This document shows, piece after piece, positions 1 to 10,373 of a stretch of DNA of 64,000 nt. The stretch is from Berghia stephanieae. Lineage: Eukaryota > Mollusca > Gastropoda > Nudibranchia > Aeolidiidae. The notes beneath the pieces are model-generated. The model had not been told where the DNA came from and did no database searches. It was given only the letters and a program-made list of their open reading frames with translations. The position numbers and the translations under genes were made by a program. Location of the stretch: contig CM067454.1 of NCBI GenBank assembly GCA_034508935.3, positions 35,645,682 to 35,709,681 on the forward strand, in the 5' to 3' direction. Every line of letters begins with the position of its first letter. The first letter of the stretch is position 1.

Positions 1-397
1 CGGGGGTGCATAAGAACGGTGCATTTTTGTACACCTCCAGTGGATGTGCATAAAAACGCCACCAAACATGATCACCAGAGTACTGTAATACTGTAAGGTT
101 AGTTCTCGATCCCAGGATCGTCTTTCAACTCTGCTCACGTCTGCTACTTCAGGTTTATTTTGCAGTTGATTTTCTTACCACAGATTGTTTTCATACACGG
201 ACAACTGTATGTTGCTGTGTCACGGTCAGAGGCCATATTGGCTTACACTTTATGTTGGGCCACACAGAAAAATCAACAGAGGATGTACCAAGTTACACAG
301 ACAACGTTCTTTAGCAATCTGCCCTCATTAAATGATTGTGGGTATAATATCGAATGAAAATAGTTCTTTCCCCGCGAAATTGCGGGCTTTTTACTAG
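1..397 (+). mobile_element. Helitron 3' end with Pif1-like helicase C-terminus
   Basis: The reading frame at about 157-357 contains FIHGQLYVAVSR, the last conserved motif of the Pif1-like helicase domain of Helitron RepHel proteins (usual form VFxHGQLYVAxSR). It stops at TGA 355-357. Fourteen bases later comes a 5-bp stem hairpin (cccgc at 371-375, gcggg at 382-386, loop gaaatt), then seven bases, then CTAG at 394-397 followed by T. A hairpin shortly before a CTRR terminus, with host T after it, is the standard Helitron 3' end. The upstream bases (1-150) do not read as helicase; the tract ending ttgcag at about 157 could be a splice acceptor, or the rest is lost. The element runs off the window start. 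The family call rests on two independent signals. Confidence 0.72.
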
Positions 398-598
398 TAT
401 TTAAGAAAGCGTCAAGTTTATTTATTCTTGGTTTCACCAATAAATCATAAAATTTGATGGCAACATACATGAAAGGGAAAAAAATTGTTGATGAAACCCC
501 AAAAATATAATGATACCATTAATGACCACAAAATATGCAACAATGCGAATAACACCAAAACGTACACTAAAATACTAAAAACAATAGCGTAATCTTAA

Positions 599-612
599 TA
601 ATAATAATAATA

Positions 613-644
<32 letters not shown>

Positions 645-689
645 TGATGATGATGATGATGATGATGATAATGAAATATAATAATAATA

Positions 690-749
<60 letters not shown>

Positions 750-966
750 AGAAGAAGAAGAAGAAGAAGAAGAAGAAGAAAAGAAGAAGAAGAAGAAGAA
801 AGAAGAAGAAGAAGAAGAAGAATGATGATGGTGATGATAATGATGATGATAATGACGATGATGATGATGATGATGATGAAGATGATGAATGATGATGAAA
901 TGATATGATGAATGATGATGATGATGATAATATTAATAACAATAATAATAATGAATGATATGATGA

Positions 967-1005
<39 letters not shown>

Positions 1006-1024
1006 TATAATAATAATAATATAA

Positions 1025-1076
<52 letters not shown>

Positions 1077-1300
1077 TATAATCATAATAATAATAAATAA
1101 TAATAATAATAAGATAATAATAAATAATAATAATAATATTAATAATAATAATAATAATGATAATAATAAAAAATTAATAATAATAATATATAATAATATA
1201 ATATATATAATAATAAATATAATAAATAATATAAATAATAATAATAATAATAATAATAAATAATAATAATATATATATATTATTATTATTATTATTATTA

Positions 1301-1341
<41 letters not shown>

Positions 1342-1374
1342 TATATTATTATTATTATTATCATTATTATAAAT
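599..1374. repeat. Compound (ATG)n/(AAG)n/(AAT)n microsatellite
   Basis: About 780 bases of imperfect trinucleotide repeats: GAT/ATG units, then AAT, a GAA block at about 748-820, GAT again, long AAT/ATA runs and finally TAT runs. The change from AAT to ATT near 1280 makes the right part self-complementary. All long ORFs here are translations of the repeat, not genes. Confidence 0.95.
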
Positions 1375-1789
1375 AATAATGAGGACCACGTTACCACCCC
1401 ATTCGTTAACAATACCGAACATAGGGAATTATATCAATGATGACTTTGTTTCGGAAAATAACGTTATTGAAATTTAGTAACACTTGGTGTAACAAAAAGC
1501 ATTGGTCTGGGTGATCTTTATCCTCGTTTACTCTGGGAAATTCCAAAATGAATAACCCACCCCTTCCGATCTTATTTTACAAATTTCTCTCACTAAATAA
1601 AATTTTAGAAGACTGGAATTTTTCCCACGTAGCCATCGTTTATCGAGGACAATAGAAACGAACCTAGAAATTACAGACATAATATTATTTTAAGGTATAC
1701 TTATGTAGAATAGGCTTCAACAGTCAAGACGTCGCTTCCCTTGTAATGACGCATAGTAACTTAGGAACTTGTTCTAAACTATCGGAACA
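1375..1789. other. Unique AT-rich sequence, no gene seen
   Basis: Non-repetitive sequence between the microsatellite and the small ORF at 1790. No splice-compatible exon or repeat family was recognised. Confidence 0.5.
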
Positions 1790-2092
1790 ATGGCGGACGC
1801 CCTTATGAATTACCTCTCCGACGAGCATAAAAGTGTATCCAGAGGAGAAAAACATTATAAATTTGATCATGTTTTGACTTTTATGCATTCTGATAACATG
1901 ACATGTGAAAAAGTTCTATCCAGCATTATGAATATAAAGAGAACCGATTTTCTTTGTTTAGAACCAAGCTGCTCGTTGTTGGGCGGACGTGACGTCATAC
2001 TATTGAATCCTATTACGAAGTCGATTCTCAAAGACAAAATCACGAATCTTTTAGAATATCACAAACTTTTAAGTAATTTTATGTACCACTGA
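1790..2092 (+). CDS. Orphan 100-residue ORF, function unknown
   Basis: An ATG in good translation context (acaATGG) opens a 100-codon frame ending TGA, starting MADALMNYLSDEHKS. The predicted protein is mixed alpha-helical, has three internal cysteines, and shows no signal peptide, membrane segment or motif that I recognise. Codon content looks less biased than the surrounding simple repeats and the ORF is not a repeat translation. A diverged retroposon copy begins just downstream, from about 2150. It could be a small host gene, a first exon, or an N-terminal fragment of a mobile-element ORF1; nothing in the sequence decides between these. Confidence 0.3.
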   Translation: MADALMNYLSDEHKSVSRGEKHYKFDHVLTFMHSDNMTCEKVLSSIMNIKRTDFLCLEPSCSLLGGRDVILLNPITKSILKDKITNLLEYHKLLSNFMYH

Positions 2093-2149
2093 TATAGAGC
2101 GAAACGTCCCTGTGTACACCAATTATTACATGTCAAGAAAAGATTGTTT

Positions 2150-2570
2150 TCATTTGTTTTTAAGAATTTTACGTCGTCTGTGACACATTTAGGTCATTTC
2201 AAAACCAATGAAAAGACAGAACATGTGATAGGTAGTCAAAAAGTATACTTTTATTAAAGGCACCTGCGAATAAATAAGACCAAGGGAAATGGTTCAAATA
2301 GGGAAAGGATGAATATTATTGCAAGAACACCCTCAATGTATTCAGACATAATCGCAGGATCCCATCTTGTGGAATAAAATCAAATGTTTACAAACCAAGA
2401 TATTCAACAACAACAAAATAAATACTCCAGTTCATTACAAAGAGATAATTTTACAAGAGAAGAAAAAAAGATAAAAAATATACTCATAAAACTAATGCTA
2501 TATCTGACTGTTTCCCCGTTACCAAGGACTCCAACCAGGTCAGGACAAACCAATTAATCTCATTCCAAGA
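2150..2570 (-). repeat. Diverged copy of the 530-bp retroposon family
   Basis: Reads as a decayed copy, in reverse orientation, of the element that is full length at 62918-63453. It starts with gttttt-aag-ttttacg and acacatttaggtcatttc, and has gactgtttccccg near 2508 and accaattaatctcattccaaga at its end. Similarity is patchy, so this is an old copy. No flanking duplication was found. Confidence 0.5.
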
Positions 2571-2582
2571 TGATGATGATAG

Positions 2583-2624
<42 letters not shown>

Positions 2625-2709
2625 GATGATGATGATGATAATAATGATGAGGATGAAGATGATGATGGGTATGCTGCGCTGCTGCTGCTGTTGATGAAGA
2701 TGATGATGG

Positions 2710-2779
<70 letters not shown>
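2571..2779. repeat. (GAT)n microsatellite
   Basis: About 200 bases of GAT/ATG units, with a short GCT block in the middle (about 2678-2690). It abuts the end of the old retroposon copy, as often seen where SINE tails seed microsatellites. Confidence 0.95.
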
Positions 2780-3015
2780 TGTTATTGATTTGTTGACGTT
2801 AGTTACAGATTAATTAGTTTTCATTCGATAAGTCCATTGTTGAAAACATTAGTTATTTAGTTATGCTTAGAAATACCAGAGTGCCATGCCCAAAAGAAGG
2901 ATATATAATACTTTCCTTGTTTAAGCTAAATAATGTTTTCCATCTACTTACAATGCAATTGCGAAATGTTTGTATAAAACGGTAGGGGCTGCCTGAAGCC
3001 GGTGATCGTAAAACA

Positions 3016-3107
3016 CTAACGAAAGAGTGTAAATGGAGAGGCTTCGTATGGGAACATTGTCTGTTTTGTTCCCATACGAAGCCTATCCATTTTCACTCTT
3101 TCGTTAG
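3016..3107. repeat. Short near-perfect hairpin (about 40-bp arms)
   Basis: The left arm starts ctaacgaaagagtgtaaatg and contains ggcttcgtatgggaaca; the right arm is its reverse complement with few mismatches, ending ctctttcgttag. The loop is about 10 bases (ttgtctgttt). It could be a tiny foldback MITE; no target duplication was recognised. Confidence 0.7.
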
Positions 3108-3213
3108 AAAAGTGTGTATATATACTCTATTTTATATTCAAAAAAAAATTCACAAACGGCTATTGGGCTGAGTGATTCAACAATATTATTCTGTCGTCCA
3201 TCTAAAAACACAA

Positions 3214-3240
3214 CAACGATGATGACGATGATGATGATGG

Positions 3241-3305
<65 letters not shown>

Positions 3306-3315
3306 CTGATGATGA
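3214..3315. repeat. (GAT)n microsatellite
   Basis: Nearly pure ATG/GAT trinucleotides. The overlapping poly-methionine frame is not a gene. Confidence 0.95.
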
Positions 3316-3565
3316 TTATTTTATTTTTGACTCGAAAATTTTAAACAAATTATATTTTGGCCCTGAAACCAACCGCTGAACCGAGGACCCAGAGCCACAT
3401 TAAGCGCTTGCCTATCACCCGGAGTCAACTGCACGCAGATCCTGAGCATCATCACAATTATATCAAATGATTGAAAAAAAAAAAACGAATCGTGTAGTCA
3501 GGTTTTGTGATGCAATTCCTTAATCTGTATGTCACAATATTGCGAGAAATTGTCACTTAAAAAAA

Positions 3566-3680
3566 TTGAGTTTTATATAAAGCAATATCCACTAAATGTG
3601 CTCAAAGCGGTTTACAAGGGATATCTGACCAACAGCAACATGTAACATATATGACGAGACATGATAATATTATATGAAGT
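3566..3680 (-). repeat. SINE family A, tail fragment
   Basis: Contains caatatccactaaatgtgct followed by caaagcggtttacaaggg, the reverse complement of the tail shared by the SINEs at 18876, 22161 and 43842. Only the tail half is present; the tRNA-like head is missing, which is a typical 5' truncation. Confidence 0.75.
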
Positions 3681-3720
3681 AATTGAAATAAGAAGTTCAA
3701 TCATTTATCATATTCATTGT

Positions 3721-3826
<106 letters not shown>

Positions 3827-3827
3827 T

Positions 3828-5640
3828 CCGGTGGAATCTGGTCTGGTCCAGCAGCTTTCCCCCTTTTCATCTTTTAATGGCACTCACAATCTCTGCTATC
3901 GATGGTGGATCACAGCTAATTGGTAACTCATTCCTTGCAGGCAAAATTTCTGGCTGGTTGTCTGGTGGTTGTCTGTTCAGAAGGCAGTTGAAATGTTCCC
4001 TCCATCGTTCAGATTGAGCCTCTTTTCCAAAAATAGTTTTCCCATCTTTGTCTTTGACTGGTACCTCTGGTTTCCCATATTTCTAGCAAGTGTCTTGGTA
4101 GTTTGATAAAGGATCCTCATGTGTCCTTCTGTAGCTGCTGCTTCTGCTTTCTCTGCAAGGCTGTTCATGAATGCTTCCTTGTCTTTCTTCACATATCTTT
4201 TGACTTCCTTAGCTATGGCTCGATACTGCTCTTGTGCATCCAGTCTTGAAGCCCTTGTTCGGCTTGCGTTCACTTGTTCCTTCCTTGTTCTCCTCTTTTC
4301 AATAAAGTCCAAGGTGGTTGGACTTATCCATTCTTTATGTTCCGATTTCTATACCCCCAATACCTCGTGGCAAGTTGTTATGTAGACTTCCTTGATCTTT
4401 GCCCAATGTGACTCTACATCTACGTCCTCCTCGAGCTCAGAAAGCGGTTGGAATCTATTACTCAATTATAGTTTGAATTCCTCATTCTTTTCCCCATCAA
4501 GTGCATTCACCTCGAATTTTCTTCTTGTATGTGATCTGGTCCCATGTTTTCTGAGTTGGAGCTTAAGCTTTGCCAATAGCATGTGGTGGTCTGATCCAAC
4601 ATCTGCCCCTCTCCGTACTGTCACATCTTCCAATAAACGTCTGAATCTTCGAGAGATACAAAAATGATCAATCTGATTCTCTGTCACACCATCTGGTGAG
4701 ACCCAAGTTGCTTTGTGGATCCTCTTATGGGGGAACACTGATCCTCCAATCACCAAAATGTTGAATGCACAGAAATTTGCAAATCTCTCACCATTATCGT
4801 TCATTTCTCCCATGCCATGACGTCCCATGATACCTTCATAACCTACGTTATCCTGTCCCACTTTAGCATTAGATCTCCCATCAATATGTTGATGTCTTTC
4901 CTTGGCAACTTGTCAATGACTTGTTGTAGCAGACTATAAAATGTTTCTTTGTCCTCATCTGTTGCATCATTTGTTGGGGCATAGATCTGTACAATGTTCA
5001 TGCCGATCTTCTTACTTCGTGTTGTAAAGGATGCCATGATGATCCTTTCTCCGTGTTGTTCCCATCCTCTCAGTGACTTCTGGGCAAACTTGCTTAGAAT
5101 TATTCCTACTCCCTGTGTATGAATCCCGTCCCATCTCCCTGAATATAAAATCTTCTCCCCAGACTTGAGGTGTTTCTGTCCGGATTGTATCCAGTGGGTT
5201 TCGCTTACTCCAAGTATATGCAGCCTGTATCTTCTCATCTCAGTCACAACTTGAGAGCTTTTTCCTGCTTCATACATGGTGCGAACGTTCCACGACGCAA
5301 TTCGAAGCTGCTTGTTTGGCGAAGACGTCATCGGGTCAGCAGATTCCTTTCGGCATTGTCTGTTGTCCGTCATAAATTCTGTCATTCCAGAAACTCTTCG
5401 GTCGCCCAAGCTAAAAAAAGGATTTGGTTTGTCTGTCTGCGTTTCTGTAACGGTTTGAGTTTAACGGATAGGGGTGTTAACCCTTTGCCAACCCCCAACC
5501 TGGAGGACCAGGTGACTCAAAGATGGGAGAATCACACACAATTAGTCGCCTTTTACGACACGCTGGCTTGGCGTAGGGCTATTCTTGACCCTCTCAGTTG
5601 AGGGACTCGGAACATCACACGGGGAACCCAGCTTTTACTG
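3828..5640 (-). mobile_element. LINE (APE endonuclease type, RTE/BovB-like), 3'-truncated and broken
   Basis: Read on the minus strand, it begins with a 5' UTR (5410-5640) shared with 6913-7200. The endonuclease follows: RIASWNVRTMYEAGKSSQV near 5300, GVSETHW, the block ending DINILMGDL, then GGSVFPHKRIHKATWVSPDG, ENQIDHFCISRRFRRLL and the closing GSDHHMLL motif near 4560. A lysine-rich linker (QVNASRTRASRLDAQEQY) and the beginning of the reverse transcriptase (GKAAGPDQIPPEA, about 3830-3870) follow. The rest of the RT is missing: the element stops at the (GA)n/(CA)n tract. The frame changes at least three times, including at the GDF(N) motif (read GDLML), so it is dead. The endonuclease resembles proteins often annotated 'craniofacial development protein 2-like', which are LINE ORFs. 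The exact clade is inferred. Confidence 0.85.
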
Positions 5641-6350
5641 ACCGGATAATCGGATATTTTGTAATCATCGTAAACGTTGGCAAAATATGAGGTCAAATTT
5701 CTTAAACATTTCGTTTAATTGTCATAACATTATTACCCAACGCTAGAGTGAAAAATTATTCATAAAGATTTTAAGAAATTGATTTGTTTTAAAGAAAATG
5801 AGGGAAACTAATACCTGGAATCGACTCAGTGTAAGGACTCCCGCCTCGTTTTCATACTCGCTTTTCTACATGAAGATTGACACACAATCCACGTGCTATG
5901 AGCGGTTTTTGTCGTTTTTGAATGAATTTGACGAAAAAGGTTTTGATGTTTTGATAACATCATCAAGGTGGCCAATCTACCTAATAATACAAACAACCCG
6001 ACCAGGACATTTTTATAAGTGTGATAACTAGACACAAGTATGGACTCAGTTTAACATTATTGTAATAGAGAATATCTTGCATTGGTTGGAGAGTATTTCC
6101 ATAACAGCAATGAGACCATAACAAATTGGGTGATCAGACTGCAATTATGTAGGTACGTTTCGACACATTTATTTTCATGTCAATTGTACACAACATGCAA
6201 AATAGGGTGACGATAGCTCAGTGGTTTTGGAGCCGCAGTGTTACAAAACATCCAAAATGCCAAATAAATAATAGTTTATTGGCTAATCTTCCCTCTCATC
6301 CTCCCTTTTTATAATTTTATACATCCCATTCAATGATCATAACGGTGATA
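5641..6350. other. Intergenic sequence; one short tRNA-like snippet
   Basis: No gene recognised. At about 6206-6245 the bases gacgatagctcagtggtttt look like the A-box end of a tRNA-derived SINE, but no B box follows. Confidence 0.4.
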
Positions 6351-6356
6351 ATGATC

Positions 6357-6414
6357 ATGATGTGATGATGATGATGATGATGATGATGACGATGATGATG
6401 ATGATGATGATGAC

Positions 6415-6456
<42 letters not shown>

Positions 6457-6457
6457 A

Positions 6458-6522
<65 letters not shown>

Positions 6523-6524
6523 AA
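6357..6524. repeat. (GAT)n microsatellite
   Basis: Interrupted GAT/ATG repeat, about 170 bases, with occasional GAC units. Confidence 0.95.
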
Positions 6525-6529
6525 TAATT

Positions 6530-6725
6530 AGAGATGGCTGAGTGGAATAAGCTTTAGACTAACATTCCGGAGATCGCTATTTTTATCCCCACTGTCGCCA
6601 TCTCTTTGGTCTTTGTTTCACTCTGATCAAGAAACTTAACCTCAATTACGTTATTTAGGGTGTTGCACTGCGGCTGATGCCTGATTTATCTCAGCCTTTT
6701 CTGGAGACACAATCTAAAGAAAGAT
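6530..6725 (+). repeat. Possible tRNA-derived SINE relic
   Basis: Starts gagatggctgagtggaataa, which resembles the D-arm/A-box of a tRNA-Leu/Ser-type head, followed by ttagactaacattccgga (anticodon-arm-like). The B box is degenerate (ctatttttatcccc). It follows a (GAT)n tract. Evidence is modest. Confidence 0.35.
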
Positions 6726-6912
6726 TAGTTGATCTATTTTCATTTATTCATCTTTTTGAATTCTGCGATAAGTGACCGAAATATAAAACATGCAGAGAAT
6801 GTATCTCCGTGCCCAAATAAAAAGCTCTGTAGATTTCTCTCATGAAGTCGAAAAATGGATTGTCTATTAAGACAATAGAACTTGTGTTCATATTTTATTC
6901 AACACTTGAACT

Positions 6913-7200
6913 ATAAATCCCCGTGTGGTGTCCGGGGTCCCTCAACTGAGAGGGTACAAGAATAGTCCAACGCCAAGCCAGCGTGTCGTAAAAGGCGACT
7001 AATGGTGTGTTAGTCCCCCTTTTTTGAGTCACATGGTCCTCCAGGTTGGGGGTTGTCGAAGGGTTAACACCCCTTCCGTAAAACTCAAGCCGTTATAGAA
7101 ACGCAGACGGACAAATCAATTCCGTTTTTTAGCGTGGGCGATCGAAAGGTTTCTGCGATGACAGAATTAATGGATACAACATGGATCAGAGAATGCCTAT
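6913..7200 (+). mobile_element. LINE 5' end, same family as 3828-5640, opposite strand
   Basis: The stretch with ggggtccctcaactgagagg, cgccaagccagcgtgtcgta, aaaggcgactaa and ggtcctccaggttgggggtt matches the reverse complement of 5410-5640 closely and runs on into the first codons (atgacagaattaatgg). It then breaks off near 7200. The two copies lie head to head about 1.3 kb apart. Only the 5' UTR and a few codons survive here, which is unusual because most LINE copies lose the 5' end. Confidence 0.8.
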
Positions 7201-7317
7201 ACCCTGACCTAGGTTAATATGGCAATAATGATGGTGATGGATTATAAATCTTGAGTTGATCTACTTACCATTAGGTGGATTGAGCGGGAGCCTTTCATTG
7301 AACGGACAGCTATGCAT

Positions 7318-8399
7318 ACACTACATACATACATACATACAACATACATAACATACATACATACATACATACATAACATACATACATACATACATACATA
7401 CAATACATACATACATACATACATACATACATACATACATACATACAATACATACATAACATACATATACATACATACATACATACATACAATACATACA
7501 TACATACAAACATACATACAATACATACATAACATACATACATACATACATACATACATACATACATACATACATACATACATACATACATACATACATA
7601 CATACATACATACATACATACATACATACATACATACATACATCACATACATACATACATACATACATACATACATACATACATACATACATACATACAT
7701 ACATACATACATACATACATACATACATACATAAACATCATACATACATACATACATACAATCATACATACATACATACATACACATACATACATACATA
7801 CATACATACAATACATACATATACATACATACATACACATACATACATACATACATACATACATACATACATACATACATACATACATACATACATACAT
7901 ACATACATACATACATACATACATACATTACATACATACATACAACTACATACATACATACATACATACATACATACATACATACAACATACAATACATA
8001 CTACATACATACATACATACATACATACATACATACAACTACATACATACATACATACATACATATACATACATACATACATACAATACATTACATACTA
8101 CATACAATACATACATACAACATACATACAACACTACATACATCAATACATACATACAACATACATACATACACTACATACATACATACATACAACATAC
8201 TACAATACATACATACATACATACATACATACTCATACATACATACATACATCACAATACATACATACATACATACATACATACATACATACATACATAC
8301 ATACATAACATACATACATACATACATACATACATACAAACATAACAACAACTACATACCAACATACATACATACTATACATACATTACATACATACCA

Positions 8400-8400
<1 letters not shown>
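7318..8400. repeat. Large (CATA)n tetranucleotide array
   Basis: About 1.1 kb of CATA/TACA units with scattered single-base losses that shift the register. All overlapping MYVC... and HTYI... frames are artefacts of the repeat. Confidence 0.97.
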
Positions 8401-9137
<737 letters not shown>

Positions 9138-10136
9138 AATTCCACAACTTATGCATGGCGTTCCACGACATTTATATACGGCTTTACCTCTGATTTTAAT
9201 AAAGATTTTTGGGGCACTTTTATGGGTTCCGTTTTAAGAAGTGGCCTTTCAGGATTTTGTGTAGTCTTAAACATCATCAACATGATTATTTTTATCCGCC
9301 GCGGTTTATCAAAAGACAGTTGTACAATGAATCAAATGGGATTGGCCGTGTTTGATTTTTTTGTCGGCCTGATTATCCTGATCAATCAGTTTGACGAGCT
9401 CATTCCTTTTAGGATAATTTATGTACTCAATGATGTACTCAATATTTCTATTTCCTGCTCCTGTTTGACAATGGCCTATATATCAGCGGAGAGAATGGCC
9501 TGTATAGCGTTTCCATTCAAGGTCAAATCCATGTTTACAAAATGTCGTACGCGTTCTGTTTTAATTGTCATCTTTCTTTTATGTACTACCTTTCGTATTA
9601 CGGAAACAGTTCTTTTTCACATAAATAACGACTTTGACATGACAAAGTACAATAACACTCTTTACCTAGAGCGAACTGATCTTGAAATAACTCATCAAGC
9701 ATTGCAGATAGTGCACTATGGTGTTCTCCGAACATTCAGTATTATAAGCGTGATTGTATTTAACACCACCATAATAAGTCGACTGGTCAAATCAAATAAA
9801 TTTAGGTTGGCCAATTCATCCGAAGCACAGACAATTCCTGGACGAAAATGGAACAGCAAGGAACTAAGAATCATTCGTATGATGATGACTGTGTCTGTTG
9901 TATCTTTTGTGTGTTACGTGCCAGGTTCTCTGGTGAAAGCTTTTTCTCACTATATAGACTATGGATACTTCTCTTCTGAGGATAACGTGTTGATATCAGA
10001 AATCGTGAATGAAAATTTATATTTAATAAACGGGTGTTGTAATGCCCTAATTTATTATATTTTGAGTTCAGATTTCAGAGATGAATTCAAAGATTTGATT
10101 TGTTGTTGTCGACAAAAAAAACCCCAAAACCTTTAG
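9138..10136 (+). CDS. Class A (rhodopsin-like) GPCR, chemosensory-type
   Basis: The open frame extends 5' to 9090 but has no ATG at its head, and cttcacag at 9130-9137 is a good acceptor, so I place the exon start at 9138. The 332-residue product begins with an N-glycosylation site (NST). Seven hydrophobic segments follow. TM1 holds VVLNIINMIIF. TM2 holds LAVFD, with the conserved Asp. TM3 ends in ERMACIAFP, a variant of DRY. TM6 holds FVCYVP in place of CWxP, and TM7 holds NALIYY in place of NPxxY. The C-tail is short, with a Cys cluster (ICCC) that could be palmitoylated. The ER-x-x-CIAFP form is typical of gastropod chemosensory receptor expansions; that ligand class is an inference. A first exon carrying the start codon should lie upstream. 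The frame has no interruptions, so it is likely functional. Confidence 0.8.
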   Translation, partial: NSTTYAWRSTTFIYGFTSDFNKDFWGTFMGSVLRSGLSGFCVVLNIINMIIFIRRGLSKDSCTMNQMGLAVFDFFVGLIILINQFDELIPFRIIYVLNDVLNISISCSCLTMAYISAERMACIAFPFKVKSMFTKCRTRSVLIVIFLLCTTFRITETVLFHINNDFDMTKYNNTLYLERTDLEITHQALQIVHYGVLRTFSIISVIVFNTTIISRLVKSNKFRLANSSEAQTIPGRKWNSKELRIIRMMMTVSVVSFVCYVPGSLVKAFSHYIDYGYFSSEDNVLISEIVNENLYLINGCCNALIYYILSSDFRDEFKDLICCCRQKKPQNL

Positions 10137-10373
10137 ATACCTTTATATATTGTAACAATATTCAGTGGATTTCTTATGACTTTGTGCTGCTTTTGACGAA
10201 ATTTAGTGAATTTTAAACAATTAATTTAGCAATATTTTAAAGTTTTGTAAATTTTTGCAAGGATTTTATCATCTATTCAGAACATTTTTGTTTACGGTTT
10301 ACGATTTTAAGAAGAAAAAAACAACAGTAAGCTATTTTAATCTTATTACAACGGTTGACGATGAACATCGAAA
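10137..10373. other. 3' flank of the GPCR exon
   Basis: AT-rich sequence without a clear AATAAA signal. It leads into the LINE that begins near 10370. Confidence 0.4.

Noticed and set aside
595-942. Open frames of poly-Ile, poly-Asn, poly-Met, poly-Lys
   Set aside because: Products of trinucleotide repeats; the same holds for 14571-15148, 17220-17815, 24618-25179, 30805-31208 and 50085-50562 outside the real CWC25 exon.
5170-5601. Plus-strand ORF opposite the LINE endonuclease
   Set aside because: Shadow frame; the minus strand carries the recognisable endonuclease motifs.
7242-8351. Long MYVCMYVC and HTYIHTYI open frames
   Set aside because: They are translations of the (CATA)n array on both strands; no composition or motif of a protein gene.
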